64,000 bases of DNA from Chloranthus sessilifolius (GCA_021018995.1 CM037585.1:66776646-66840645), one strand, 5' to 3'. Positions 1-12,880 are shown, counted from the first letter of the stretch. Program-made: numbers and translations. Notes: generated from the sequence alone by a model not told the origin.

Positions 1-557
1 GGTCTTCCATTGAACTCTTAGGCATGCCCTTATCTTTTTCTTTCTTTAGTGGTTTACTAAGTACTGACACAAGTGAGTTTTCTTGGTGTTCACCTCATGG
101 AAATATTAAAAATTAAAAGTTTTTAATAAATGTCTGTAAAATTTTTACATTTCCTCCTTTTCAAAGTTTCTTAGGTGGACTTAGCTCTATTTCTATCTTA
201 CTTGCTTCTGCTGGACTTAGGTTAACTACATCATTGGAAAACCTTGCCACACCCCCAAACCTATGAGGAGCAGTGTCCTCACTGACTCACAAATGAAAGG
301 GTATGTGCAGCAAGGATCATACACAAAATAAAGTAAGTAAAAGTATTAAACAAGGCACACATAAACAACTAAAATAAACTAACAGATTTAAAGACATAAA
401 GTAAACCAAACAAAACATAGTAAAGAGAAATTTCATTTATACACAAAAATTTGTACAATGTAAGGGAAAAGAACTACACAAAAATTATATAGAAACATCT
501 TACCTAAGTACATGTGCATATCTAAACATTCTAATTTTCTATGAGCTCAATCTTGAC
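1..557 (-). other. 3' noncoding region of element A with PPT-like tract
   Basis: This is noncoding sequence downstream of the env-like ORF. It is similar in layout to 13440-14003 in element B: the words gtcttcc, tttactaagt and agcagtgtcctcactg recur in the same order. On the minus strand 243-265 reads AGGTTTGGGGGTGTGGC, a polypurine-tract-like sequence found at the same relative place in elements B, C and D, far upstream of the real LTR-adjacent PPT. No ORF of note is seen. Confidence 0.7.
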
Positions 558-3500
558 TTAGAGTCCTTTCCCTTTTTCATTCTTTTTAGTAGCAGCAGTG
601 GAGCTGGCAGGAGGGGCAGTCTCAGCTGCTTGTGGAGGATCTCTGGTAGTTACTTTAGCAACTCTTCTTTTAAGGGTTTCGGCCTTCTTTTCAGCAAACA
701 GAACTCTACTTTCATAGAGTTCCCTGGTGCCTTTGTGACCTCTTTGGAGGCAGCTAATCTTTTCTCTAGGTCATCTGCTCTTAGCTTCTCAGTTGCTGCA
801 GTATGCTTTTCAACTTCATATTGAATCAGAATTCTACCCCACCCCATTGATATACCCAGTAATTGAACTCTGTGATCAAACTCCATTCGACTGATCTTCT
901 CTTCATACGACTGTCTGATGGAGTTTCTGATGCTAGCCATGCCTTTAATGATAACTTTCTTTAGGTATGAGTTCTTTTACATGGCATGGAGGAGAGTGGA
1001 GTATGGAAGTATGAAAAAGGAAGAGGCAGGTAGGATGGGCTACTCATCACTCGAAGAAGGGCCAGTGAGCAAGGGAGACGAGATGGATGATGACATGGGT
1101 GGGGTGAATATTGAGGATAAAGGGTGATGGATTATAGGTTCAGGCTCGGGGCCTGTTTGAATAAGAATTGAGGAGGTTGGGATGAGGTCTTCCACATCGG
1201 TGGTAGCATCAGAAGTAGCTAGAACAGGTGGGAGATTAGGTTGGGATTCTGGTTTAGGTTCAACTTCAGTTTGAGTGGAAGCATTGGTAAAGGTAATAGG
1301 ATGGATTTCTGGGATAGGTGCAATGGGTGTAATAGCAGATGTGGTGATAGCGGAGGTTATGGGTTGGGGAGAAGGGGGTGGAGTATGTAAATGGGTGGTT
1401 GGAGGGATAGGTGGCTGGTGTGATGTTTAGGTTAAAAGTGACAAAGGTCTCTTGGATGGCTTATAAGTTGGTTTGGATAGAGGCCTGGTTTTGGAGTTGG
1501 GAGGTCATGGCCTCAATGGATGATTGGGTTTTGGAGTTGGCCAACACTTGGGCTTGAAGGGAGAGTCATAGGTTAAAGATTTGGGGTAGGAAATCAGGGG
1601 TGATCGGTAGAATTGGTTGAAATGGGGAAGTGGGTGCATGAGTGAAGGTGGTGGTCTGTGGTGATGGAGGTGTGGGGGAAAATTGATGGGGCTGTGGTGA
1701 AGCATGAGGAGGAGGAGGGTGAGGGAGTCTGGGCAAGGGGTAAACTCATAGTTGATGTTCCCTATGATAGAGGACATCATGGTTGAGTACCTTTCTTCTG
1801 AAAAAGGGTTTTGGTCATGGGTGGGTGAGGAAGGGATGAGTTGGCCTTAGGGTTTAAGGAACTTAGGTAGAAAATGTGTGGAAGTTTTAACGAGCTATGG
1901 GGTTTCAAGGATGGGAGGCTCAGGTTTAGAGGCTTGGGATGTTGAGGGTGGTGGTAGGCCAATGGTTGGGTCTAGGATGGTTGTAGTTTTAGGAATTGGG
2001 ATGGTTTGGGATATATAAGTGGATTGGGGCTCTGTGTGGGCTTTGATTAATTTTTTTTTCTTTTTATAGGTAGTCTTTACTGGTGGGCTAGGGTGAGCTG
2101 GATAAGTAGGCAAGGGTACAGATATGAGTAAGGTCTCAGTAGGTATGATATGGGGTAATGAGGTTAAATGGCTGTGGCTGAGGTTGAAATTGGATGAGGT
2201 AAGGATGGTAGAACTATGAGGGGTTGTGAGGCTGGGGTTGAGGTAGAAGGTGTAGGGGTTATGGGTATGGATGAGGATGCAATAGTTTGAGTGCTGGCTA
2301 GCACACTTCAGCTGGCTGCCTCAGAGATGGGGATATGGATGGAAGGGCTGCTGATTGAAGTAGTGGTTGCAGAGGTGGGGGCTGCTGTAGAGGTTGCCAC
2401 AGAAGCAGCAACAGATACTTCCTTCTTCTTCTTCTCCTTGGCAATCATGGTGCCACTGATATCCTATTGCTTTTTATCACATTTTCTAGGGTTCAAGGCA
2501 ATGGTTTCCTCATTCATTTGAAATGGATAGCCTCATAGCTTCAGCAAGGCTGTAATAAGCCTGCAGTAGGGGAGTGAATGTGGTTTCTTCTTAGTCTTCA
2601 CCTTCTTGTGAATATCCTTCATCCCCTCAAAAATTAACTTGACAGCATCCAAGTAGTGGTTCTTATAGAAGGAGAGGAGTGCATCAGTAATGGGAGACCT
2701 CCTTTCTTGCTCATGGCTAGAGCAATACATATTTTTCCTCAGCACCTCATTCATAAATTTGAGATTGGGGTGCATATCTCTCTTCCTGATGGACAACCCA
2801 GAGGCTGTGATCCCCTCAGTCAACTCCACAATTTCTTCGATTATTGCTATCAAAGGAGGGTCCAAGCCACACTCTGGGCTATACTTTACTAGTATCCCCA
2901 GTATTTCAGCTATTGCATATTGGTTGAAGAGCATCTCAAACTTGTCTATTAACACCAGCAATGCTAGGTTCCCATCATCCCCAGTCTTTACTCTGATATT
3001 TTGGTAGAATAGCTACACTAGTCTAGGGAAGACTAGCTGTATTAGGGGCCTCAATAGGGGTAGTAGAGTTGCCTTGGTTAGGTACTCCATGGAGGCAGAT
3101 GTCTCTGGTAGCTCCTCAAAGAAAACTTTATCAAAAATTATCTCTACCTCCAGTTTAATTACTTTCACAAATTCAGAGGGGGGTTCTAAGGTATTCAGTA
3201 TCCTCCTCCTCTTTAGCTGTAACCTCAGGGACCTCTTAGGCCACTTCCTTGCCCTTTTTCTGCTTCTTCTTAGATTTTTCAAGGCTTTTGGCGGTGGGTG
3301 GTCTCTGGCCCTCTTCTTAGGAGCAGATTTATTTTTGGCTTGGGCATCAGAGGCCAAAACCTTGCCCTTTACTATTGGGGTTTCCCTTTTCTCAGTTTAT
3401 TCCATTTGGGGCTCAACCACTTGAGTAGGCACCTCGGAGGTCTCCACTGTGGAGGCCTCTATAATCCTCACTGACTTATGAGGTGCCCCCCGGGGTGCCA

Positions 3501-3559
3501 GTGTGTGAAAGGTTTAGCATGGCAGCCAATGTGTCTATGAACTTTGAACTTTTGGCCAT
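558..3559 (-). pseudogene. env-like ORF of element A (Athila third ORF), degenerate
   Basis: The ATG is at 3559 on the minus strand (MAKSSKFIDTLAA) and the likely end is the TAA at 558-560 after a K/G-rich tail. The first frame stops within 30 codons and later pieces lie in shifted frames. A basic Lys/Arg-rich N-terminal stretch (about 3020-3350) is followed by a conserved core (about 2533-3000) with the pattern PRLV..., MHPNLKFMNEVLRKN, QERRSPI and KLIFEGMKDIH. A long Pro/Ser/Thr-rich low-complexity section and a Lys/Glu-rich, coiled-coil-like segment (650-940) follow. The same order occurs in B and C. In the Athila lineage this position holds the so-called env-like ORF, whose function is not established. 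I see no convincing signal peptide or transmembrane helix. Confidence 0.75.
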
Positions 3560-3927
3560 GGCTACTCAATCCTTCAAAATTAGGGTTTTAACTCTTTACT
3601 TTTGTAATACACTCTTCACAAATACAAAAGCACCTAAATTCCTCTCTACTTAACACCAAATTAATATCTAATCAACCCAACAGAGAGAGTGAGAAATCTT
3701 ACCAAACAGAAGCTAGGGTTTTACATCACCCGTTTCACACATGTTCAAATATCCCCAAATCAAGTTTGAAGTGACTAGGAGGTGATGGGGAGTAAAGTGG
3801 TAGGAGGGAACTGTCTGAGGTGGAGTGGGGTGGGTTGTAGAGAAGAAAGAAGAAAGTAGGGAGCTTGGTGTTTGTGCAATGGAAGTTAGGGAAAAGGGAA
3901 AGAATGGAGAAAATGGACAAATCACAG

Positions 3928-4390
3928 GGTTTATAAGGCTGATCCGGTGCCTCGCACAGCTGTCGCCAGGTACTTGCGAGGTAGATTTTTTGTGCACTTA
4001 ACTTCCAACCTCGAGAGAAGTGTTGTCATGATGAAGAACAAAGCCTCGCGAGGTCATAAAGTCTCTAAATCTGGGCCTTGCGAGGTCACTTAGCGGGGCT
4101 GCATCTTGGCCTTAGCGCGCGAGGCAGTTTTACATCCTTTGCACAGCCATAGTAGTAAGGCCTCGTGAGGCTTAAAAAATGTGTGAATTTTGTTCTTCAC
4201 ACAGTTTCATATTTGTTGCCAAGCTAGAGCCTCGCGAGGCTCACTATCAGGCTTCAACAGGTGCCTTTGATCACGAAGCTCTCGCGTGGTACAAAATCTT
4301 CATCAGAACTCTGTGAGAAAGCTTCAAGTGGCTCACGAGTGTGTAATTCCTGTCATTTAGTCTCGCGAGAAAACAAAATTTAACCTTTGT
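3928..4390 (-). promoter_or_regulatory. CTCGCGAG motif cluster with TATA-like box, upstream of env-like A
   Basis: About ten copies of a near-palindromic motif (CCTCGCGAGG and variants such as CTTGCGAGG, CCTCGTGAGG) lie between 3945 and 4375. The A-family LTR has the same kind of motif in its U3 (12420-12870). At the downstream edge the minus strand reads CCTTATAAACCCTG (TATA-like, 3930-3936), about 370 bp before the env-like ATG at 3559. The motif sharing is seen in the sequence; a promoter role is inference. 3560-3927 would be the leader. 4391-4786 holds nothing else I recognise apart from an A-rich stretch. Confidence 0.5.
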
Positions 4391-4786
4391 CTTAGTGCTG
4401 CACATTGGCCAGTGCATCCATATTGCTATGCACCTATTCATTGTGCATCAGCACCAACCCTTTCACATGTACTCCATTTCATCATTATAATTGCATGCCC
4501 ATTATCAACATCTGTACATCAAAAATGCAAAATTCTAAAGATAACTTTTTAGATCAAATTCATGACATTTATTATGAGAGCATCTCAACCATAGCAGCTA
4601 CAGGCATGCACACCAAATTCAGATGACAAATATACACATGTACTCAAAACAGAACAAAACAAAATAGAATAAAACAAACAAGCAAATCTCCATCACACTA
4701 AATGTAGTAATTGACAGATTTCTATGCAACACAAAACAAGACAAAATTTTCAACACATAAGGTACACATTTTACAAAGTTGTGGAT

Positions 4787-7700
4787 CACTGAGCAGTGGG
4801 AGGTTCATGTAGGTGAATGGTATGAGGAGGCTCCACTAAATGTTCTACACAAATTTTTAGCCTTTGACCATTCACTTTCATGATCTTTCCAGACATAGGA
4901 TCAAAGATCTCCACAGCACCAGATGGGGGGGAGGCATGAATGACAGTGTAAGGTCCATCCTATCTGGATTTTAACTTCCCTGAAAGAAATTTTAGTTTGG
5001 ACTTGAAAAGCCAAACCTTACTACCAGTATTGAAGTCCTTTCTCATTAGCTTCTTGTCAAATAATGCTTTAGACTTCTCCTTGTATAGTCTAGCATTTGA
5101 ATAGGCTTCCAGCCTCAGCTCATCAATCTCTACCAGTTGCAATTTTCTGTGAGAACAACAGTAGTTAGATCAATATTTAGTGTTTTGATAGCCCAATAGG
5201 CTCTGTGCTCTAACTCTACTGGTAGGTGGCAGGCCTTGCCATAAACCAGCCTAAATGGGGACATGCCAATAGGGGTCTTATAGGCAGTCCTATAAGCCCA
5301 TAAATCATCATTCGGCTTTGGTGCCCAATCCTTTTTATCTATCCTCACAGTCTTCTCCAAGATATGCTTGATCTCCCTATTCGAAATTTTAACTTGCCCA
5401 CTGGTTTGTGGGTGGTAGGGAGTTGCAATTTTGTGTGTAATAAAATACTTTTTGAGGAGATTCTCAAAAGGCCTATTACAGAAATGACTCCCCCCATCAG
5501 TAATAATAGCTCTAGGGGTGCCAAATCTAGAGAAGATATTGTCCTTTAAAACATTAGGATAACTGTGTGGTCATTTGTCCTTGTGGCAATGGCTTCCAGC
5601 CATTTGGACACATAGTTCACTGCCACAAGGATGAAGTTAAAACCCATAGATAGAGGAAAGGGACTCATAAAATCAATGCCCCAGATGTCGAAGTGTTCTA
5701 CCACAAGGATGGGCTGTAATGGCATAGAATCTTTCTTGACAATGCCCCTAACATTTGACATCTCTCACAGGCCTTGCAATGTATGTTTGCATCTCTGAAC
5801 AAAGAAAGCCAATAGAAGCCACATTGCAGCACTTTTACTGCAGTCTTTTTGCCACTAAAGTGACCTCCACAGGCTTGCTCATGTCACATTAAAAGAATGC
5901 TGTGGAACTCACTTTTAGGCACACATCTCCTAACAACCTAGTCTGCACAATGCTTGTAAAGGTATGGATCCTCCCACAGAAAATATTTAACCTGAGAGAA
6001 AAATAGGTCTTTGTCCATCTTGGACCAGTGAGGGGAAATTTACCAAGAGCAAGAAAATTGACAATGTGTGCAAACCAGGGCACACTAGACTACACAACAA
6101 ACAACTACTCATCAGAGAACAATTCATTGACAAGTGTTGCTGCATATTCTTCTAAAATAATTCTAGAGACGTGGTTAGCCACCACATTCTCAACTCCATT
6201 TTTATCCTTGATCTCAAGATCAAACTCCTATAATAGGAGGATCCATCTGATCAACCTTGGCTTGGCATCCTTCTTAGCAAATAGGTATTTCAGGGCTGAG
6301 TGATCAGTAAAAATAATAATTTTATACTCAAGCAAGTAGGGTCTAAACTTGTCCATAGTAGACACAATAGCTAGCAGCTCCTTCTCAGTAGTGGTGTAGT
6401 TGAGCTGAGCTTTAGCTACTGATTTGCTGGAATAATAGATCACTGCAGGCAACTTATCTTTCCTCTGTCCTAAGACAGCACTTATGGCCAAGTATGATGC
6501 ATCACACATCAATTCAAAGGGGAGTGAGTAATCTAGGGCCTGGATTACAAGAGTAGTGGTAAAGCACTTTTTCAAGACCTCAAAGGACTCAAGGCACTCA
6601 GCAGAGAAGTCAAATGGCACATCCAGACAAAGCCGGTGGCACAATGGCTTTAAAATTTTTCTAAAGTCCTTAATGAACCTCCTGTGAAAACCAGCATGGC
6701 CTAAAAATGATCTGATTTGCTTGATAGTCTTGGGTGGGGGCAGGTGTAAAATCAAGTCCACTTTAGCCTTGTCAACCTCTATTCCTCTGTGAGAGACCAC
6801 ATGGCCCAACACAATTCCTTGTGTTACCATAAAGTGGCTCTTTTTCCAGCTCAAGACTAAATGGGTCTCCTCACATCTTTGTAAAACTAGGTCAAGGTGA
6901 CTCAAGCACTGGCTGAAGCAGTCCCCATAAACTGAGAAATCATCCATGAAGATTTTTAGGAATTTGTTAATCATATAAGAAAAAATTGCATACATGTACC
7001 TTTGAAATGTGGCTGAGGCATTACACAGTCCAAAAGGCATCCTTTTGTAAGCAAAGGTGCCAAAGGGACATGTGAAAGTAGATTTTTCTTGATCTTGAGG
7101 ATACACAAGGATTTGATTATACCCTGAGTATCCATCAAGAAAGTAGTAAAATGTTTTCCCAGCTAGCTTATCTAAAATTTGGTCAATGAAAGGGAGGGGG
7201 AAGTGGTCTTTCCTGATTTTAGAGTTGAGTTTCTTATAATCAATGCAAACTCTCCAGCTAGTGGTCTCCCTGGCTGGCATCAACTCCCCAGAATTAGTAG
7301 TAATGACTGTTATGCCTAACTTTTTAGGTACCACCTAGATAGGTGACACCCATTCTGAATCTGAAATGGGGTAAATTACCCCTCCATTCAACAGTTTCAC
7401 TATCTCTTTTAAGACCACCTCTTACATGTGAGGGTTAAGCTTCCTCTGTATCTCCCTAGAGGGTTTTGCACCCTCATCCAGGTGAATTATGTGCATGTAA
7501 ACTGAGGCATCAATGCCTCCAAGATAAGCTATTATCCACCGTATTACCTTTTTATGCTTCTTGAGAACACTCAATAATTCCTCCTCCTACTCACTAGTGA
7601 GAGAGGAGGAGATAATCACTAGAATCTTATTATTTTACCCCAAGAAGGCATATTTTAATGTGTATGGGAGCTATTTCAGCTCCAGCTCAGGGAGACTTTC

Positions 7701-8678
7701 AATGGAAGGCAACAAAGGTAGTTTGAGGAAGGGGCAGCAATGTAGGTTTCCAGATGGAATGCTGCACTAGGCCCCCAGAAGACTCTATTTTTGTGTTATC
7801 TTCTGTCATGAGGACTTGGGCCTCCTTTTCAACCATACTCCAAATATTTTTCAGGTCATTAACAACATTATCCCATTCTAGCAGATTCGATAATTCTTCT
7901 TTCACAAGGCCATCTAGTACATCTATTGTACACTAGTCCTCAATGTCCATCTGAGGCTTCCTTGCAGCATTGTACACATTTAATTGGGCCTTCATGATCC
8001 CAAAGGTCACCTCCATCACCACTGACCTGCATTGAATGCAAGCATTTACAGTGGCTAAGAATGGTCTACCAAGGATGGCAGGAGTTAGGGTTTTATTTGT
8101 GCAAGGGTCCATGTCCAAAACAAGGAAATCAGCAGGATAGTAGAACTTGTCCATCCCCACCAAAACATTCTCTACCACACCCATTGGTCTCCTCTCAGAC
8201 TTATCAGCCAGTTGGAGCACAACTGATATGGATTTCAGCTCCCCTAAACCTAGCTCCTCATACACAGAATATGAGAGCAGGTTTACACTGGCCCTAAGTC
8301 CAAGAGGGCTTTACCAATCGTATGGTTTCCAATTATGCAGGGGATAGTAGGTACACTTGGGTCTTATAATTTCTCAGGTGTGGCAATGGACAAAACTGAT
8401 TCAATATGCTCAACAGCAAAAGCCTTTTTGGACAACTGTACCCTTGCTTTTCTCTTCTATGTGCAGAAATCTTTCAAGGATTTAGCATAGGCAGGGACCT
8501 ATTTTATAACATCAAGTAAAGGAAAATTGATCTTGACTTGCTTGAAGGACTCCATCATTTCCTCCATCTGAGCATTTCTCTTATCAAAAGGAGATGGGCT
8601 AGCTAATGCATGAGGAAATGGCAGCTATGGGACTGCTGGTGCCACAGCTGCATGCCTAACGACATCATGATTAAATTT
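4787..8678 (-). pseudogene. pol of element A: protease, reverse transcriptase, RNase H, integrase (degenerate)
   Basis: The protease region (about 7933-8345) keeps LDLG but has a one-base frameshift right after the active site. RT-RNase H form the longest open stretch (6228-7334, 368 codons) with RVCIDYKKLN, FLDGYSGYNQ, FGLCNASATF and the catalytic FMDDFSVYG, then LMCDAS and [10 protein letters not shown] of RNase H. Integrase follows in broken pieces: CGGHF zinc region, [22 protein letters not shown] and a C-terminal chromo-like tail ending PPTAQ at 4787. Several in-frame stops and shifts mean no functional product. Domain order PR-RT-RH-IN and the motifs place it in Ty3/gypsy, Athila type. 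Confidence 0.9.
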
Positions 8679-10346
8679 TTATTTTTTTATTTTTTCTTCA
8701 TTTATTATTTGCTGTAGGGGCTCAATATTAGCTCCTTTATTTTGCCCTTGCTGATTCACAGCAGGGGATGACTTCTTTGGTTCTTCACCACTCACATTTC
8801 TTTCATTTGTACTCTTCATGACCTCCTCAGTTACCCTGCCTACTAAATTATCAACCACCCTCCCACTCCTTAGGGTAGTTATTGCATTAGCCTCCTCATG
8901 GGTAGAGGCTGCTTCTCCAATCATGTACTACCCTTTAGGGTTGGCCAAGGGCCGACTAGGAAACCTACCCTCCTCTCTTTTGTTCAAAGTATTATAGATT
9001 TGACCCAGCTGGTCCTCTATTTTTTTAATGCTTTGCCCATGAGAGTTCACAGTTTAGATGAAGTTTCCCAAATTCTTCATATATGCCAGCATTTTCTCTT
9101 CAAAGGAAGAGGATCTGGGCTGCTATGGGGGCAAGACCAACTGATTGGGTTGTTGGGTAGGCAACTAAAATTTTTATCTTGGTGGGTATCCTTGGTTAAA
9201 TTGGTGTTGAGGTCTGTATGGAGTTGCCAACTATTGCTGGGGCTGAGGGTATGTATCTTGTCTCCATCTCAAATTTGGGTGGTTTCTCCATGTGTACCCA
9301 GCAGGTTGTTGCTCATATGCTTGGGTAGCATTGGCATGCTTCATAACTAATCAGGAAATTAATTGGCTGATGGACAATCTTAAAGTGAATGTGTGGGAGA
9401 TTGGCATATCAGGCATGCCTCTTCCACCTGTGCAACCATCCTAGGCTGCATCACATTCATCAATTTGTCAAACATTAAATTCAAGTTGTCCACCTTTCTT
9501 TCCAAATCACTTTGCACCTTAACTTCATATATTTCACCTCTAGGGGTGAACTCTTTCACCAATTTAGCTAGGGCCTGGCTGTCATTACGAGACAGTGACT
9601 CCTACTGCATGGAATTTTCCCCTATGATGTCAAACAACTCCCAAGCCTCATCAGCTATCTTGTGGGTAACTACCACCACATGAGGCATCCACCATATCCC
9701 TACTCTTAGGATTAATTCCTTGGTAAAAGACTTGCACCAGTTGCCACTGTGGAATTTGATGGTGGGGGCATTGTTTTAACATCTCTTGAAATCTTTCCCA
9801 TGCCTCATAAAAATCCTCAGTTGAGGACTGAGTAAATGATAAAATGTTTGTCCTCATCTGGCTGGTTTTATTCATGGAAAAGAATTTAGCCAAAAATTAG
9901 CTTTGGAGGTCACTCCATGTCTGGATGCTATTGGCCGGGAGCTTACAAATCCAGGTGTTGGATTTGTCCTTTAGGGAAAAAGGAAAAAACCTCAGTTGTG
10001 TGGCTTCAGGTCCTAGGCCAGCAATATTGAAAGTTGTGCAAAGTGCCAAAAATTGGTCAATGTGCTTGCAAGGATCTTCCTTACTGAACCCATAAAAAGA
10101 TGGCAGCATGTTAATGGTAGAGGACTTGATTTCATAATTTCCCTCAACTGAAGAAAATTGTATGCAAAAGGGAGATGTGTAATCCCTAGGTGCATTGTAT
10201 TCCTTCAGGGTTCTTTGACTCTCAGCCATGATAGCTGGCTCAGTTTTAACAGTAGGGCCTTGTGTGGTGTTTCTTGGTCTAAAGATCCTTTCAACCTCAG
10301 GATTTGGAGGTTCCAACTCAGGGTTAAGAGACCTTCTTCCAAACAT
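8679..10346 (-). pseudogene. gag of element A (degenerate)
   Basis: The start is the ATG at 10346 (MFGRRSLNPE), shared with MFGRRTL in elements C and D. The conserved Gag core follows (IKSSTINMLPSFYGFSKEDP, FNIAGLGPEA), then a TAA near 9897 where C has a Gln codon. The second half holds CPHHQIPQWQLVQ and a CCHC zinc knuckle (CLICQSPTHS) near 9380-9440. A Gln/Pro-rich section and a linker leading to pol complete it. Stops and shifts at several points make it nonfunctional. Confidence 0.85.
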
Positions 10347-10660
10347 ACACACAAACTCAGTAGGTAAAAAAAATTCTTACAACACAAAAAATTTTTTAAA
10401 CTAAATTAACAACTAAAAATATTTACAACTAAACTAATGACAGAGAATTTAACGTTAAGGGACTAACTTTTAGGATAAAATAAGTGCAAATAGAGCTAGC
10501 TAAACTCTAGCTGCAGCTCTAGCTTTCCTTGCTGCTGTTGTCCAAGTCTACAAAAATTCCACAAAAATTAGTAGTACTTTTTATTCTATTTAAGGCACAG
10601 CTACAAAGAATTTTCTAGACTAAAATATAGTACAACTCAAGTCTACTAAAAAGATCAATG

Positions 10661-10678
10661 TCCCTGACAGCGGTGCCA
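10661..10678 (-). other. Primer binding site of element A
   Basis: On the minus strand this reads TGGCACCGCTGTCAGGGA, starting 6 bases after the LTR end (…AATAACA). It is the same type as the PBS of C (TGGCGCCGTTGCCGGGGA) and D (TGGCACCGCTGTCGGGGA). Athila elements are generally reported to prime from tRNA-Asp; I match the type by pattern only. 10347-10660 is the untranslated leader. Confidence 0.85.
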
Positions 10679-12221
10679 AAAACTTGTTATTACCCTAAAC
10701 TGATGTTTATTATGTGTGTGTGGAATAAAATCAAAGTAAAAGTTGGAAATGAAATGGCTATGAAAATAGCAACCTAAAGTACACACAGCCTGTAAGATAC
10801 ATGGCTATTGTAGCAAGTTTTAAGTAAGAGTTTTTCCCACAGAGAAATTGATCTAGAACCCAAAATGGGCTATAATAGTAGGCCTCCAGATCTGGCTACA
10901 AATTTGACAATCTTAGAGAAAGGGAGTTGGGTGTCACAACTACACTAAACTAATACTAAAAGAAGAGAAATAAAGTGCAGTCTTATCCTTAAGAAAGGAT
11001 TATAAAGAAGGTGGTGATGGTGTGTATTAGAATAAAGATAAAAGGATGGGAAGTAAGCAGTTTAAGCCAAAGTTAATTATGTTATTTAACTCAGATTTAG
11101 GGCTGTCTCTCTAGCAAATCCTTACTGATGTGCTATCAAAAACCTCAGCAAGGAAGAAGAATCCAACTTAACCCATGTCATTTAGACTACTCTTAAGGCT
11201 ATACTCTGTTCACTTAAATGGTCATAGACTATCCAATAGAGTTTATCAAATCTCATTGATTAAATCAGAAAACTAACCTAATCCAAAGGAGTGGACTGAT
11301 CTTGTGGCTATAATCTGTCTACTTAAACGGTCACGGACTATCCAATAGATTTCCTCCAACCAATGAATTAATTCAGCCCGTGAATATCATTACAGACACT
11401 ATGTTTGCCAGGCTACAAACTCCCCAGATCTGTTACAAATTTGGCAAGCATTCATAGGAGCAAACAGACTTTGAAAACCAGGTGGAAATCATAAGGTATC
11501 TCAGGCTAAATGAGGATTTAGATTCAGCTGATCATTGCTACAAAATGCTTGGAATGACTCAACTCACAAGTATGCAATCACCACAAAGAAATCAGATTTA
11601 ACATCTGATATTGGCCCAGTAAAATAGAGGGAGCTTGTTCCTGCACAATTTCTCACTAGGCTACAAGCTCAAGTGCAGAGAAAAAGAATCCATCTCAGAT
11701 CGTTGACCAAGACCTGCCCTAGGGCTATAGTTTGTTCACTCAAATGGTTACAGGCTATCCAGAGAGGCTGCCTTACCCACAGATGATGAGATAGAACATG
11801 TAAACTGCTGCTGTCACCATGGTCTCAGGGCTACAAGCTCAAGCTTCCATGGGCCTTTCAATCAGCTCAAATCCTAAATGTATGCTATAGCCTGAGCAAA
11901 ACTATAGGAAAATAGGAAAATAATAGATTAAATGAATATTTAAAGTATAAATTCCATTGATCAAAATTACCTACAATGCAATTTATCAAGGCAGCAGCCT
12001 TGTGGATAATAGCTCTTCACAAAATCCTAAAGATTACAAGACCCATTACAAAACTAAATGGAACTATACCTAATTGCTTATAAAGGATTTAGCTAGCAAG
12101 TGCTGGGCTAAGAGAGAAGAAAAATGGGAAAAAGAGGTGATCAAACCCTAACCCTAGTCTGCTCGAGATCACCACAGACAGAGGTTGAAGGAGAGATGAT
12201 AATTCTAAGTTACAAGTACAA

Positions 12222-12229
12222 CTTATATA
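12222..12229 (-). promoter_or_regulatory. TATA box in LTR of element A
   Basis: The minus strand reads TAGTATATAAGTTG. Its position downstream of the U3 motif cluster is equivalent to the TATAAATA boxes of LTRs C, D, F and G. It probably marks the U3/R boundary region for element transcription. Confidence 0.55.
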
Positions 12230-12419
12230 CTAAGTTCTAATGCCTTAGCCAACAGAAGAGTAAACCCTAATTTTTCTAGTAGATGTGGCACTGTTACAAC
12301 CCTTGGATGCCTTGGGATGTGTGCCTCAAGATTAGGGCCACGAGATGTGTGCCCTAGACTTGGGGAAATCCCCAAAAGGTCCCTAGAGTTAAGACTGAGA
12401 AGTGGAGAGCTCGAGCTTC

Positions 12420-12870
12420 GCAAGGTTGCCTTCTGCATATTAATTCTATCATGCAGTAGCTTTTTTGCTCTTTAGTTCCTTCGCACAGGTTGAAGACTCC
12501 TCGCGAGGTAAGAATTAGCTTGGAAGGTTTGTTCACTCGTGCAGGTGGACTTCCCATTATCATGCAACTGCTCTAGCATTGAATGCACTCACGTGGAAGA
12601 GTTTGTAGTGCTTGGCTTGCTTGCATAGTAGAGCTTCAAAATCTCCTGTAGCGAGGTACTCGCGCAGGTGCCTTTACATCTCGCTCGCCAAAGGGTTAAA
12701 CTTCCAAGTGCACGAGAGCTGCGCGAGAGAACTTCTGGAGCTCTCTCTCTTTTAGATCCACACAAGAACTTCGCGAGTTAGTTGTTGTTCTTTATGCAAA
12801 TTAGTCTCATGAGGTAGTGCGCGCGACTGCTTTAAAGCTTAATCCTTGTGAGAACTTCGTGAGCTGGATT
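12420..12870 (-). promoter_or_regulatory. U3 motif cluster (CTCGCGAG type) in LTR of element A
   Basis: Repeated CG-rich near-palindromes occur: CTCCTCGCGAGG, GCGAGGTACTCGCGCAGG, TGCGCGAGAG, TTCGCGAG, TTCGTGAG. They are the same type as in the internal cluster at 3928-4390 of this element and unlike those of the other subfamilies. Dense CG dinucleotides here contrast with the CG-poor surroundings. Confidence 0.5.
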
Positions 12871-12880
12871 TTTGTAGGTG

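Larger units (their letters stand above)
1..12880 (-). mobile_element. Element A: Athila-like Ty3/gypsy retrotransposon, incomplete at both ends
   Basis: Reading on the minus strand from right to left, the order is LTR (10685-12880), PBS (10661-10678), gag, protease-RT-RNase H-integrase, a gap with a motif cluster, an env-like ORF, and a 3' noncoding region that runs off the left edge. This order, the FMDD reverse transcriptase, the DLG-type protease and the TGGCACCG-type PBS are typical of the Athila lineage. The 3' LTR must lie left of the window. The 5' LTR lacks its normal TG start and abuts element B at about 12880. Many stops and frameshifts are visible, so the copy is old and inactive. 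Confidence 0.9.
10685..12880 (-). repeat. 5' LTR of element A, truncated at its 5' end
   Basis: The LTR end is well defined: on the minus strand it finishes …GGTAATAACA just before the PBS. It holds a TATA box (12222-12229), a U3 motif cluster (12420-12870) and a U5/R block conserved with the other LTRs (cttgctacaat near 10800). Three copies of a GACCATTTAAGTG-type repeat occur at about 11195-11240, 11305-11355 and 11722-11765. The canonical LTR start (TGTTGAG…CCCCTTAACCTG) seen in C, D and F is missing. At about 12880 the sequence passes directly into 3' noncoding sequence of element B, so the first few hundred bases of U3 are lost. Confidence 0.75.

Noticed and set aside
558..3559. Calling the third ORF a true viral envelope gene
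   Set aside because: No clear signal peptide, transmembrane segment or glycoprotein pattern is visible. Env-like is a positional name only.
12223..12563. Minus-strand ORFs of about 70 codons in LTR A
   Set aside because: They lie in U3 over the motif cluster, have no conserved counterpart in other LTRs and no domain.
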